Positions 25,264 to 33,910 of a stretch of 64,000 nt of DNA are shown here, in pieces. The notes under the pieces are model-generated. The model was given only the letters and a program-made list of their open reading frames with translations, ran no database searches and had not been told where the DNA came from. Source of the stretch: an uncultured Lachnospiraceae bacterium (lineage in GTDB: Bacteria; Bacillota; Clostridia; Lachnospirales; Lachnospiraceae); NCBI GenBank assembly GCA_947164605.1, contig CAMUXE010000005.1:1-64000 (forward strand), written 5' to 3'. Made by a program: the position numbers and the translations under genes. Numbering within the stretch: position 1 is the first letter of the stretch; every line of letters starts with the position of its first letter.

Positions 25264-25602
25264 TTAAAATTCTTTTATATTGCGGTAGAAGCAGCTTCTG
25301 TTGCCTGTATGGCAGGCAGCGCCAACCTGATCAACCTTTGCAAGCAAGGTGTCTACATCGCAGTCTACATCAAGGCTCTTCACATACTGGTAATGGCCTG
25401 ATGTCTCTCCCTTTATCCAAAGCTCATTGCGACTTCTGCTAAAGTAAGTCATGCGGCCTGTCTCAAGGGTCATATTGAATGCTTCCTCATTCATATAAGC
25501 AAGCATGAGAACCTGATTATTTTCTGCATCCTGAACAATTACAGGCACAAGACCAGATTCATTTTTCTTTAATTCTTCGAAAGTGATATTAATCTTTTCC
25601 AT
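25264..25602 (-). CDS. hisI: Phosphoribosyl-AMP cyclohydrolase
   Basis: The 112-residue enzyme (step 3 of histidine synthesis) has the metal-binding segments [15 protein letters not shown] and [11 protein letters not shown], with the cysteines expected for zinc. It has only the cyclohydrolase domain; the pyrophosphohydrolase HisE is not fused and not seen elsewhere in the window. I chose ATG 25602, nine bases after GAGG, over an ATG that would overlap the ribosome-binding site. Confidence 0.95.
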   Translation of the reverse strand: MEKINITFEELKKNESGLVPVIVQDAENNQVLMLAYMNEEAFNMTLETGRMTYFSRSRNELWIKGETSGHYQYVKSLDVDCDVDTLLAKVDQVGAACHTGNRSCFYRNIKEF

Positions 25603-25633
25603 CGAAAGCATCCTCTATATCTTTATTTGCTAT

Positions 25634-26353
25634 TTATCTCTCGTACTTGTTAACAGCTTCTACAAGGTCAATCTTCTTTTCATAATAAGCCTTGCCAATG
25701 ATAGCTCCGTGAATCTTAGCATTTGACACATCCTCAAGATCCTTCATGCTGCTCATTCCACCTGAAGCTATAATATCTAAGCCTGTCTCATCGCTGAGCT
25801 TCTTAGTCTGCTCAACATTTGGTCCAGTGAGCATTCCATCTCTTGAGATATCAGTGTAAATAATTGTCTTAACGCCAAGATCCTTCATCTTCAAGGCGAG
25901 CTCAACTGCTGTGTACTCGCTAAGGCTCTCCCAGCCCTTAATTGCTACCTTACCATCCTTAGCATCAATCCCAACTACTATTCTGTCTGGGCCAAACTCA
26001 TCGATAGCCTCCTTGACAAAATCAGGATCTTCAACAGCCTTAGTTCCAAGTATGGCACGATATACTCCTAAATCAAGGACTTCCCTGATATTTTCTATAG
26101 ATCTGATTCCACCGCCAAGCTCTACAGGGATATCTACACTCTCAACAATCTTTCTGATTGCATCAGCATTGACACTTCTTCCAGCAAGTGCTCCATCAAG
26201 GTCCACACAGTGAATAAAGTGAGCTCCTGCTTCCTTGAACTTGAGGGCAATTTCATAAGGATTTTCAGAATAAACTGTAACCTCATTAAATTCACCTTTT
26301 TTCAATCTTACGGCCTTGCCGTCTTTTATATCAATTGCAGGGTATAATCTCAT
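25634..26353 (-). CDS. hisA: HisA, ProFAR isomerase
   Basis: The 239-residue TIM barrel begins RLYPAIDIKDGKAVRLKKG, with catalytic Asp8, and has the second acid in VGIDAKDGKV and the phosphate-binding IASGGMSS. It isomerises the aminoaldose to the aminoketose in step 4 of histidine synthesis. Its start overlaps the hisB stop by four bases (ATGA). The next enzyme, HisFH, is not encoded in this cluster. Confidence 0.96.
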   Translation of the reverse strand: MRLYPAIDIKDGKAVRLKKGEFNEVTVYSENPYEIALKFKEAGAHFIHCVDLDGALAGRSVNADAIRKIVESVDIPVELGGGIRSIENIREVLDLGVYRAILGTKAVEDPDFVKEAIDEFGPDRIVVGIDAKDGKVAIKGWESLSEYTAVELALKMKDLGVKTIIYTDISRDGMLTGPNVEQTKKLSDETGLDIIASGGMSSMKDLEDVSNAKIHGAIIGKAYYEKKIDLVEAVNKYER

Positions 26354-26946
26354 ATTGTTCCTTTCGTAGATAAAACATCAGTAATTCTAGGGTCAAGACC
26401 TGTAGCCTGGTCCAAAGCCTTGGCAAATGCTTTGTAAGCCGCCTCAATTATATGGTGATCGTTCTCTCCTGACACCTTCTTGATGTGGAGATTAATCATA
26501 GCTGAATATGTAAGAGCCCAGAAGAACTCCTTAACCATCTGTGTATCATAGTCTCCAACTTTGTCAGAGCTAAAATCCAAATCAAAGACAAGGTATGGTC
26601 TATTAGAAAGGTCAATTGCACACATAACAAGAGTCTCATCCATAGGAAGAAGAGAAGATCCGTATCTGACTACGCCCTTCTTATCGCCAAGGGCTTCTTT
26701 TATAGCCTGGCCAAGGACAATGCCCACATCCTCTATAGTGTGGTGACAATCGACATTCAAATCGCCTTTTACCTTCACCTTAAGGTCGAAAAAGCCGTGT
26801 CTAGCAAATGCATCCAGCATATGATCAAAAAAGCCGATACCTGTATCAATTTCAGCTTTACCACTTCCATCAAGGTCAAGATAAAGTGTGATATCTGTCT
26901 CTTTAGTGCTTCTTTTAATATTAGCAACTCTCTTATTCTCAGACAT
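26350..26946 (-). CDS. hisB: Imidazoleglycerol-phosphate dehydratase
   Basis: The 198-residue enzyme has the two metal-binding repeats with FDHMLDAFARHG and DCHHTIEDVGIVLG, and the later ENDHHIIEAAYKAFAKAL. It is the single-function form without a phosphatase domain. ATG 26946 is preceded by GGAGG at five bases; an in-frame GTG upstream lies within that site. It is coupled to hisA. Confidence 0.95.
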   Translation of the reverse strand: MSENKRVANIKRSTKETDITLYLDLDGSGKAEIDTGIGFFDHMLDAFARHGFFDLKVKVKGDLNVDCHHTIEDVGIVLGQAIKEALGDKKGVVRYGSSLLPMDETLVMCAIDLSNRPYLVFDLDFSSDKVGDYDTQMVKEFFWALTYSAMINLHIKKVSGENDHHIIEAAYKAFAKALDQATGLDPRITDVLSTKGTI

Positions 26947-26976
26947 AGCGCCCTCCACTGATTATCAATTTATATT

Positions 26977-28266
26977 TTACTTACCGTCAAATCTTACAGC
27001 AATTGAATTTGCATGTGCTGTCAAATGCTCTGCCTTGGCAAATTTTTCAATATCCTCGTGAACAGCACTAAGGGCCTCGCGTGAATATGAAATTATGCTT
27101 GATCTTTTAATAAATGCGTCAACACCGAGTGGTGAGAAGAATTTAGCAGTTCCATTTGTAGGAAGAACATGGTTAGGGCCAGCAAAATAATCTCCGAGTG
27201 GCTCTGAACTGTACTCTCCAAGGAAAATTGCTCCAGCATTTCTAATCTTTGTCATAAGCTCATATGGATTCTTTGTGACAAGCTCAAGATGTTCAGGAGC
27301 GATCTCATTTGAAACATTGGCCGCCTCATCAAGTGAGTCAGCGACAAGGATATAGCCATAGTTGTCTAATGACTTAGATATAATTTCAGCTCTGTCAAGG
27401 CTCTTTAAGAACTCGTCTATCTCGTCCGATACCTTCTTGGCTAAGTCCTCGCTAGTAGTAACAAGAATAGCACTTGCAAGCTCATCATGCTCTGCCTGTG
27501 AGAGAAGATCTGCTGCAACATATCTTGGATTTGCAGTCTCATCAGCAATTACCAAGATTTCACTTGGTCCTGCTACAGAATCAATGCTGGTAAAACCAAA
27601 AACAGCCTTCTTGGCAAGTGCAACGAAGATGTTTCCTGGTCCTACGATCTTGTCAACCTTTGGAACTGACTCTGTACCAAAAGCCATAGCAGCGATTGCC
27701 TGAGCTCCGCCGACCTTATAGATTTCATCAACTCCTGCTTCCTTAGCAGCAACAAGTGTTGTAGGATAAACCTTTCCGCCTGCAGCTGGAGTACACATAA
27801 TAATCTTATCTACACCCGCAACCTGAGCTGGTATAACATTCATAAGAACTGATGAAGGATAAGCAGCCTTTCCACCTGGAACATAGACGCCAACCTTCTC
27901 AAGAGGAGTGATTTTCTGACCAAGCATGATGCCATCCTGAAAATCCACCCAAGAGTTAAGCTTCTGCTTTTCGTGATAGTCTCTGATATTCTTCTTTGAC
28001 TTTCTGATGATTTCAAGCAATTCCTTATCAACCTGTGAGTAAGCTTCCTCGATTTCCTCATCAGTAACCCTGATTTTATCAGCATTTAAACTTGCATGGT
28101 CAAACTTTTCAGTATACTCAAACAAGGCCTGATCTTTTCTGTTTCTGATTTCAGTGATAATCTCGCTTACAACATCCTCATACTTTGAATAGTTGATAGG
28201 ACTTCTCTTTAAGAGATCCTCAAGGATGTTCTTTCTGCTCTCTTCATCAAGCTTAACAATTCTCAT
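26977..28266 (-). CDS. hisD: Histidinol dehydrogenase
   Basis: The 429-residue zinc enzyme carries the typical PGGKAAYPSSVLMNVIPA loop, the VDKIVGPGNIFVALAK segment, and the GPSEILVIADETA and HAEHDELAS-like regions (QAEHDELASA). It oxidises histidinol to histidine in two NAD-dependent steps. It sits between hisG and hisB, as in many clostridial his operons. Length and motifs are complete. Confidence 0.97.
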   Translation of the reverse strand: MRIVKLDEESRKNILEDLLKRSPINYSKYEDVVSEIITEIRNRKDQALFEYTEKFDHASLNADKIRVTDEEIEEAYSQVDKELLEIIRKSKKNIRDYHEKQKLNSWVDFQDGIMLGQKITPLEKVGVYVPGGKAAYPSSVLMNVIPAQVAGVDKIIMCTPAAGGKVYPTTLVAAKEAGVDEIYKVGGAQAIAAMAFGTESVPKVDKIVGPGNIFVALAKKAVFGFTSIDSVAGPSEILVIADETANPRYVAADLLSQAEHDELASAILVTTSEDLAKKVSDEIDEFLKSLDRAEIISKSLDNYGYILVADSLDEAANVSNEIAPEHLELVTKNPYELMTKIRNAGAIFLGEYSSEPLGDYFAGPNHVLPTNGTAKFFSPLGVDAFIKRSSIISYSREALSAVHEDIEKFAKAEHLTAHANSIAVRFDGK

Positions 28267-28339
28267 CTTTCATTTCCTTCCTTTTCATATGACTAGCTCT
28301 TGCTGGCCTTCATATTTTAACAGGCTTTTCAAGTATGAA

Positions 28340-28984
28340 TCAATCCTTTGGGATGACTGCTCTCAAGTCGTTAATAATCTTGCTGATTCTCTCATTTTCC
28401 ATCTTCATGCTAACCTGATTTACAACCATTCTAGCTGAGAGTGGGCAAACTTCCTCAAGAACGCCCAAACCATTTTCCTTTAAAGTAGCTCCAGTTTCAA
28501 CTATATCAACTATAACCTCAGCCAAACCTACAATTGGGGCCAATTCAACAGAACCATTTAGCTTAATAATCTCAACAGTCTGGTTTTTCTGATTGTAAAA
28601 GTAATCCTTAGCAATGTTTGGATATTTAGAAGCGACACGAATAAGCTCGTGATGCTTTAACTTCTCCTTAGCTGATTCAGGACCTGCAACACACATTCTG
28701 CACTTTCCCATATTAAGATCAAGTACTTCATAGAGCTCTCTGCCTTCCTCAAGAAGAGTATCTTTACCAACAATACCTATATCTGCTGCACCGTACTCAA
28801 CATAAGTTGGAACATCAGTAGGCTTTGCGAGGAAGAACTTAAATCCAAGCTCCTCATTGACGAAGATAAGCTTTCTAGTCTTCTCATCTTTCATCTCCTC
28901 ACAGGTGATGCCAATCTGTTCAAAAAGCGCAAGTGCATTCTTTGCTAATCTTCCCTTTGCAAGGGCAAATGTTATATATCTCAT
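28340..28984 (-). CDS. hisG: ATP phosphoribosyltransferase, short form
   Basis: The 214-residue enzyme begins [21 protein letters not shown]. It is the short HisG form, which lacks the C-terminal regulatory domain and needs HisZ for activity and feedback inhibition; hisZ is directly upstream. ATG 28984 has AGGAGC upstream and sits next to the hisZ stop; a longer frame would overlap hisZ by 65 bases. It catalyses the first step of histidine synthesis. Confidence 0.96.
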   Translation of the reverse strand: MRYITFALAKGRLAKNALALFEQIGITCEEMKDEKTRKLIFVNEELGFKFFLAKPTDVPTYVEYGAADIGIVGKDTLLEEGRELYEVLDLNMGKCRMCVAGPESAKEKLKHHELIRVASKYPNIAKDYFYNQKNQTVEIIKLNGSVELAPIVGLAEVIVDIVETGATLKENGLGVLEEVCPLSARMVVNQVSMKMENERISKIINDLRAVIPKD

Positions 28985-28985
28985 C

Positions 28986-30293
28986 TTATCTAAGTGCTCC
29001 TTTAAGTATTTTTTCAATCTCAGTCTCTTGGCCTGTCTTCTGACATGCATCGATAAGCTTCACCTTAACTGAGCCAATCTTTTCAATATCAAAATCATCT
29101 TCAAGATCTGGCATCAAAATTAAATACTTAAGTGAAGAGTTGAGGGCATATTCAATATACTGATCCTCATTCTTGGCATCAGAGTATGTAATCATGCAGG
29201 CAGGTATTCCCTGCTGTCTCAACTGATCAGCAACATAGACAGTTCTTGACTGGTCATCATTGTGATATACAATCAAAGCACCCTTCTTCTCAGACTCAAG
29301 ATTTATTCCCTGTCTTGAAAGAGCTATGAGCAATCTGTCGACATTGACAGAGAAACCAATAGCCGCCTTGTCCTTGCCGAACTGGCCTACAAGTTTGTCA
29401 TATCTACCACCGTTAATTACAGGTTCGCCAGTACCATATGTGTATGCATGGAACATAATGCCGGTATAGTAAGCGTGTGAGCTGACAGCTCCCAGGTCAA
29501 ATGTTATGTACTTGTCCGCTCCAGTGATTTTGAGGAGCTTATAAAGGTCTCTCAAGCGCTTGATAGCTGCCTGTGATTCAGCATTTTCCGCAATCTTTTC
29601 TGCCCTGTCAAGAATTTCAACCGAGCCAAAAAGCTGAGGAAGGGATGCAAGTGCTGTGCTTATCTCTTTGTCTGTATTTAATGACTTGAGAACAGCCTCA
29701 ACCCCTGTGTAATTCTTATCCTGCATATAGTTGACAATCTCTTCTTTAGCATCATCGTCAAGGCCTGCTGCATTGATAAGACCTGCTACATAGGCAGAAC
29801 TTCCGATTTCAACCATGAACTCCTCAAGTCCAGAGCTCTTCATGCACTCGATTACCATACTGATAATCTCGAAGTCAGCCTCTACTGTAGAGTCATCTAT
29901 AAGCTCTGCACCGACAATTGTATTCTCCTTCAATCTACCCTGATAATACTTGTTATCATTGATAAATGTATCTCCATGATAGCAAAGTTTGATAGGCAGG
30001 ATATGATCTGAATAGTACTTAGCGCACGAACGTGCAATTGAAGGTGTCATATCTGGTCTTAAGACAATTGTATTTCCATATCTGTCAAAAAGTTTAAAGA
30101 GTTCGTTAGATGGCACTGAACCTCTCTCTTTGCTAAATACATCAAAAAATTCCATTGTTGGAGTCTGAATTGAATCATATCCATACAATCTGCATGCATT
30201 TGTCAGATTTTCAATAAGAGCCTGCTTTTCTCTGCATTCCTCTCCATAAATATCTCTTACGCCCTCAGGTGTATGTAACAATGCCTCTTTCAC
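28986..30293 (-). CDS. hisZ: HisZ, regulatory subunit of ATP phosphoribosyltransferase
   Basis: The 435-residue protein resembles class II histidyl-tRNA synthetases ([39 protein letters not shown]) but is the HisZ type, given its position directly before a short hisG. HisZ forms an octamer with HisG and passes on histidine inhibition. It retains a long C-terminal part (about residues 335-435) that is usually the anticodon-binding-like region in HisRS, which some HisZ proteins lack. A true HisRS is possible but less likely here. Confidence 0.88.
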   Translation of the reverse strand: MKEALLHTPEGVRDIYGEECREKQALIENLTNACRLYGYDSIQTPTMEFFDVFSKERGSVPSNELFKLFDRYGNTIVLRPDMTPSIARSCAKYYSDHILPIKLCYHGDTFINDNKYYQGRLKENTIVGAELIDDSTVEADFEIISMVIECMKSSGLEEFMVEIGSSAYVAGLINAAGLDDDAKEEIVNYMQDKNYTGVEAVLKSLNTDKEISTALASLPQLFGSVEILDRAEKIAENAESQAAIKRLRDLYKLLKITGADKYITFDLGAVSSHAYYTGIMFHAYTYGTGEPVINGGRYDKLVGQFGKDKAAIGFSVNVDRLLIALSRQGINLESEKKGALIVYHNDDQSRTVYVADQLRQQGIPACMITYSDAKNEDQYIEYALNSSLKYLILMPDLEDDFDIEKIGSVKVKLIDACQKTGQETEIEKILKGALR

Positions 30294-30295
30294 TT

Positions 30296-31573
30296 TTAAC
30301 TTTCCTCTTTTTCTTTCTTATCTTTTTCTATATCCTGCATGCTTATTTCACCATGCAAGTGCTCTCTGTAAATTATATATCTATTCTTGCCTCTATTGAG
30401 AGCAATATCTAGGCCTCTGTCAAGCTTTGCAAAAAGCATGTCAATATTGTTGCCATTTTCTGGATATCTGACAACACTGATAGAAAATGTAAGGTCATGA
30501 ATTCCATAATTGAGCAATAAGCTCCAAACTATATGGTTTCTAAGAGATTGTATAAAGGATCTAAGATATGACTCATAGTTAACTCCCATGATAGCTATAT
30601 AGATATCCTTATTCTCCGCTATAACAACGAAACCTCGATGTCTAACCGCCTCTTTAACCATGTTAAAGGACATAGAATAGACCTTTTCTCTCAATTGAGC
30701 CTCAATAAGCTCCATGTCATCGAAAGAAATCTTAAGCAGTGAAAATTCCTCATCAGGGTTGTACATAATACTATTTGCACAATACCTCTTAATCTCACTA
30801 TCCGCGCTTTCCTTGATGACCTGATTCCTAGTGGAAGTCTCAGCACTCTGTGGAATAAACTTAACACTTCCAACACATCTATCCGGCTCATTACCGTCAT
30901 ATATGGTATTCATCTTTACATAGACATCCTCATACTCACAACAATAAGTATAAAGACTAGTTGCAAAGTCATGGCTGAAGGACAATTTAGCATTTTTAAT
31001 ATCCTCAAACAAGGCCTTAAACTCACCAATTGTATCTTCCCTAATCAACTTATTATCAATACAATTTTTAAAGAAAAGATCTAAGTCCGCACTTGTTCGC
31101 TCTTTATTATCCTCTCTTTCAAAATCATAAATACGAATCTGATTAGTCTTATAAAAATAGACAATCATGATCTCATTCTCAAGCTTGAGCATACTTCTAA
31201 GCTGAGAATTATAGATATTCATCTCCTGAAGCTTATTCTTCATAGAGACAACATCTGCCATATCAAGTTCATAGTAATCAAAAGCTACCCCATTGATTAG
31301 ATGTCTCTTTCTTGTAATATCAACTGTTATCCAATGGTAGGAGTTGTCGCTTCGCCTCATTCTAAGAACAATATTTTCAGATTCTTCAACCTTCAAGGAA
31401 GTAAAGACATCTATAAAGTCGTCCTGATCAACAAAATGAATATCATCTAAAAAAGTGAGATGATGAGCAAGTCCTATAAATCTGTAAAAATCTTCATTGG
31501 CTGACAATATGCGATAACTCTTGTCAATAACAGCCTTTCCATCAACAAGATCATATACTATTCTATTTTCCAT
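30296..31573 (-). CDS. PAS protein with degenerate GGDEF-like domain
   Basis: The 425-residue soluble protein starts with a PAS-like region (about 5-115; NEDFYRFIGLAHH, RRSDNSYHWITVDI), has a middle stretch of unclear fold, and ends in a region that resembles GGDEF domains: EEFSLLKISFDD at the start, then SFNMVKEAVRHRGFVVIAENKDIYIAI, and SISVVRYPENGNNIDMLF with ALNRGKNRYIIY at the end. The GGDEF active-site motif itself is missing, with AENKDIY in its place. It ends two bases before the hisZ start, so it is co-transcribed with the his genes. It may sense a signal and bind a nucleotide, but diguanylate cyclase activity is unlikely. Confidence 0.75.
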   Translation of the reverse strand: MENRIVYDLVDGKAVIDKSYRILSANEDFYRFIGLAHHLTFLDDIHFVDQDDFIDVFTSLKVEESENIVLRMRRSDNSYHWITVDITRKRHLINGVAFDYYELDMADVVSMKNKLQEMNIYNSQLRSMLKLENEIMIVYFYKTNQIRIYDFEREDNKERTSADLDLFFKNCIDNKLIREDTIGEFKALFEDIKNAKLSFSHDFATSLYTYCCEYEDVYVKMNTIYDGNEPDRCVGSVKFIPQSAETSTRNQVIKESADSEIKRYCANSIMYNPDEEFSLLKISFDDMELIEAQLREKVYSMSFNMVKEAVRHRGFVVIAENKDIYIAIMGVNYESYLRSFIQSLRNHIVWSLLLNYGIHDLTFSISVVRYPENGNNIDMLFAKLDRGLDIALNRGKNRYIIYREHLHGEISMQDIEKDKKEKEES

Positions 31574-31599
31574 AATCTTGTCCCCTATTATTAATTAAG

Positions 31600-32130
31600 C
31601 TAGCGAGATAAAATGTCCTTCTGTAAAGCATCAAGATAAGGCACCAAAAGACCCTGTTTAGGACTAATTTTGTAGTCCTTGTTCACCTCTTTATAAGTGA
31701 AACTTTTCCTTTGACCTGATTGCCCTCTATTCCAAAATGTGATTATATCACAAAAAGGAAGATAATAAAACTCATTGCGATTTGAAAAATATAAAATTAT
31801 GAAGGCAATCCCTTCTTGTTGCTCAAACTTAGCCATAAATTCAATCTGATGTTTATGGATATTCTGCAGAGGAAAGGTGTCTGTCGCACATTCTTTTGCA
31901 TCAAAACAAACAGGTATTCCCTGAACCACACCTATATAGTCTACTGTGGACTTTTGGTCAAAATAAGCCAGGCTAATCTTCCTGCTATCCGGGTCAATCT
32001 TTATAGGTTTTATCGGTGTTGGAATCTTTTGTATCAAAGCCAATCCAGCTTCTATGTACTTCTCATTGGCCATATTGATAAATTCTTCTAATGTTGATCC
32101 TCTAAGGCCTCTTGAATTCCAGGTTCCCAT
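31600..32130 (-). CDS. recU: Holliday junction resolvase RecU
   Basis: The 176-residue protein begins TWNSRGLRGSTLEEFINMANE, the RecU N-terminal signature, and shows the nuclease motif with the acidic residue in STVDYIGVV and the DAKE of CFDAKECATDTFPL. RecU cuts Holliday junctions during recombination and segregation in Firmicutes. Its start lies 43 bases inside the preceding pseudouridine synthase gene, which may couple or limit its translation. Here it is not paired with the PBP1 gene as in Bacillus. Confidence 0.92.
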   Translation of the reverse strand: MGTWNSRGLRGSTLEEFINMANEKYIEAGLALIQKIPTPIKPIKIDPDSRKISLAYFDQKSTVDYIGVVQGIPVCFDAKECATDTFPLQNIHKHQIEFMAKFEQQEGIAFIILYFSNRNEFYYLPFCDIITFWNRGQSGQRKSFTYKEVNKDYKISPKQGLLVPYLDALQKDILSR

Positions 32131-33299
32131 AATCCCTCTCTCTTTAGAAAGTCTATATAAACATCAGGCAAAGGAGTCCTAATCACTGTTTCCTCAGTGA
32201 TTGAGCTCATCAAGCCCTGCGGTATGACAAGTTCATAGCTGTGAAGCATCTGATACTTTATCTTGTATTTTTTATTTAAGGCCTGATTTAAGGCCTTATC
32301 TCCATACTTGCCATCTCCTAAAAGTGGATGGCCTATACTTGCAAGATGAGCTCTAATCTGATGACTTCTGCCTGTGATAAGATGAACTTTCAGCAAAGTG
32401 TAGCTATCATTGAAAGCAAGCGGTATAAAGGCTGTCTCAATCAGTTTCTCATCCTTATTTCCAGTCTTATTCCTGCTGATTGTGACCTTATTGTTCTTTT
32501 CATTTTTTATGAGATATGCCTTAATATCAGACCTTTCGTCAATCTTTCCACGAACAAGGCATATATAGTACTTCTTAACGCTTCTTTCCTTTATAGCATT
32601 TCCTAGTTCTCTCTGGCCTCTGCTATTGAGTCCTGCCAAAACCAAACCACTGGTGTTTCTATCCAGTCTGTTGCTAACTCCAACTCTGAAGGCTGTGTTT
32701 GAGAAATCCATATTTAAGACCTTGCTCATATAGGCTGACAGATATTCAACTAAGGATATATCACTGGGCTCAGCTTTCTGAGACAAGATGCCAGCAGGCT
32801 TAGATAGGGCGACAAAATCTTCATTCTTAAAGACTATCATTTGCTCCAACTTTTTAGCCAGTAAGGTCTGGTCTTGCCCAGCTGAAGGATTTGCCTTCTT
32901 AGAACTAGTAGATCTATTATCTGCTTCAGGCTTTTTAGGATTCATTGACTCTTTCTTTGAGGCTAAGTCTCTCTTAGAATCCAATCCCTTTTTAAGGTCT
33001 GAGGATTTCTTAGGAGCTAGACCTTGATTCTTAGGAGCTAGACCTTGATCAAGGCTTGAAGTCTCCTGCTTTGAATCGGCAAGTCTAAATTTTTCATAAG
33101 TCTCATCGCTAAAATATATCTTTACAGAATCGCCTGCTTTAAGCTTTTCTGTGCCATCTGCTTTTTTGTCGTTGATGACAATATTCTTTTTTCTAAGCAT
33201 TTTGTAGAGAAATGACTTGCCTGCGTATGGCAGGATTCTTACTAGATACTTATCAAGCCTTGTTCCAGCGTCCATCTCCTGTATCACATGTTCCTTCAT
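32088..33299 (-). CDS. RluA-family 23S rRNA pseudouridine synthase with long linker
   Basis: The 403-residue protein has an S4 domain (about 11-70), a basic, Ser/Lys-rich linker (about 75-145), and the catalytic domain with Asp213 in RLDRNTSG. The linker is unusually long and carries a perfect repeat of QGLAPK. Enzymes of this group turn uridines in 23S rRNA into pseudouridine; the target (RluC or RluD type) cannot be told. The gene overlaps recU by 43 bases. A second family member is at 50882-51817. Confidence 0.9.
   Translation of the reverse strand: MKEHVIQEMDAGTRLDKYLVRILPYAGKSFLYKMLRKKNIVINDKKADGTEKLKAGDSVKIYFSDETYEKFRLADSKQETSSLDQGLAPKNQGLAPKKSSDLKKGLDSKRDLASKKESMNPKKPEADNRSTSSKKANPSAGQDQTLLAKKLEQMIVFKNEDFVALSKPAGILSQKAEPSDISLVEYLSAYMSKVLNMDFSNTAFRVGVSNRLDRNTSGLVLAGLNSRGQRELGNAIKERSVKKYYICLVRGKIDERSDIKAYLIKNEKNNKVTISRNKTGNKDEKLIETAFIPLAFNDSYTLLKVHLITGRSHQIRAHLASIGHPLLGDGKYGDKALNQALNKKYKIKYQMLHSYELVIPQGLMSSITEETVIRTPLPDVYIDFLKREGLWEPGIQEALEDQH
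33005..33048 (-). repeat. 21-bp tandem repeat in the pseudouridine synthase linker
   Basis: Two near-identical 21-base units in frame encode QGLAPKN and QGLAPKK. They are part of the disordered linker of the RluA-family gene. Confidence 0.75.
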
Positions 33300-33321
33300 T
33301 CAACTCTCCCTTTGCTTATAA

Positions 33322-33885
33322 TCAAAGTAAAATTCCTAAGAGATTATTTCTAACCCTCTTTGCAAGACCTGTATCAGCCTTTTGTCTAGAATCAGCTACA
33401 TGTTGCAGCTTCTTCTTGAAGGCTTCCTCATCTTTTACAAGCTCAACCTTGACTTCAATGCCGACATTGGCCAGGAATTTTTCAAGGCTTTCGCTAAATA
33501 ATTTTTCTGAAGCTTTCTTCTCATCACTGTAGGCATAAATAAGCTTTTCAGTCACAAGGCATGCCTTACAGCCAATCGGATATGACTCATTAGAAAAAAC
33601 TGCATCATAGAGAATAAAGGTCTTATCCTCGTATTGCTTACAGTATTCATAAAGACTTTTAGGTGTTGCCTTATGAATTGCAAGCACAAGAAAATTAACA
33701 GTAAACTTTGCGGAAGGCAAAACAAGCAAGATTGCAGCTACTGTGAAGGGATTATTTCTAGTCCCCTTAATAGCCAAGCCCACAAAAAACACAGCAAGCA
33801 CAACTATATAAGCGATGAGCATAATGAAAAATTTAAGTAGTTTTTGATACTTAAGATATTCAAATTGGCCCTTTTCTCTTTTCAT
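33322..33885 (-). CDS. Membrane protein of unknown function
   Basis: I do not recognise this 187-residue protein. It has two membrane segments near the N-terminus (about 17-40 and 47-70), then a soluble, charged domain with DKTFILYDAVFSNESYPIGCKACLVTEKLIYAYS and a predicted helical C-terminus. It lies between the RsmF-like gene and the pseudouridine synthase gene, with 25 and 22 bases between stop and start codons, so it is probably in the same operon. It is not a transporter by any clear sign. Confidence 0.7.
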   Translation of the reverse strand: MKREKGQFEYLKYQKLLKFFIMLIAYIVVLAVFFVGLAIKGTRNNPFTVAAILLVLPSAKFTVNFLVLAIHKATPKSLYEYCKQYEDKTFILYDAVFSNESYPIGCKACLVTEKLIYAYSDEKKASEKLFSESLEKFLANVGIEVKVELVKDEEAFKKKLQHVADSRQKADTGLAKRVRNNLLGILL

Positions 33886-33910
33886 AAAAACTCCAATCTA
33901 TGACTTGTAT

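Noticed and set aside
25135-25401. Plus-strand reading frame of 88 residues over the intron remnant
   Set aside because: It covers the group IIC intron fragment, the his terminator and the end of hisI on the opposite strand; such frames are common false calls over these elements.
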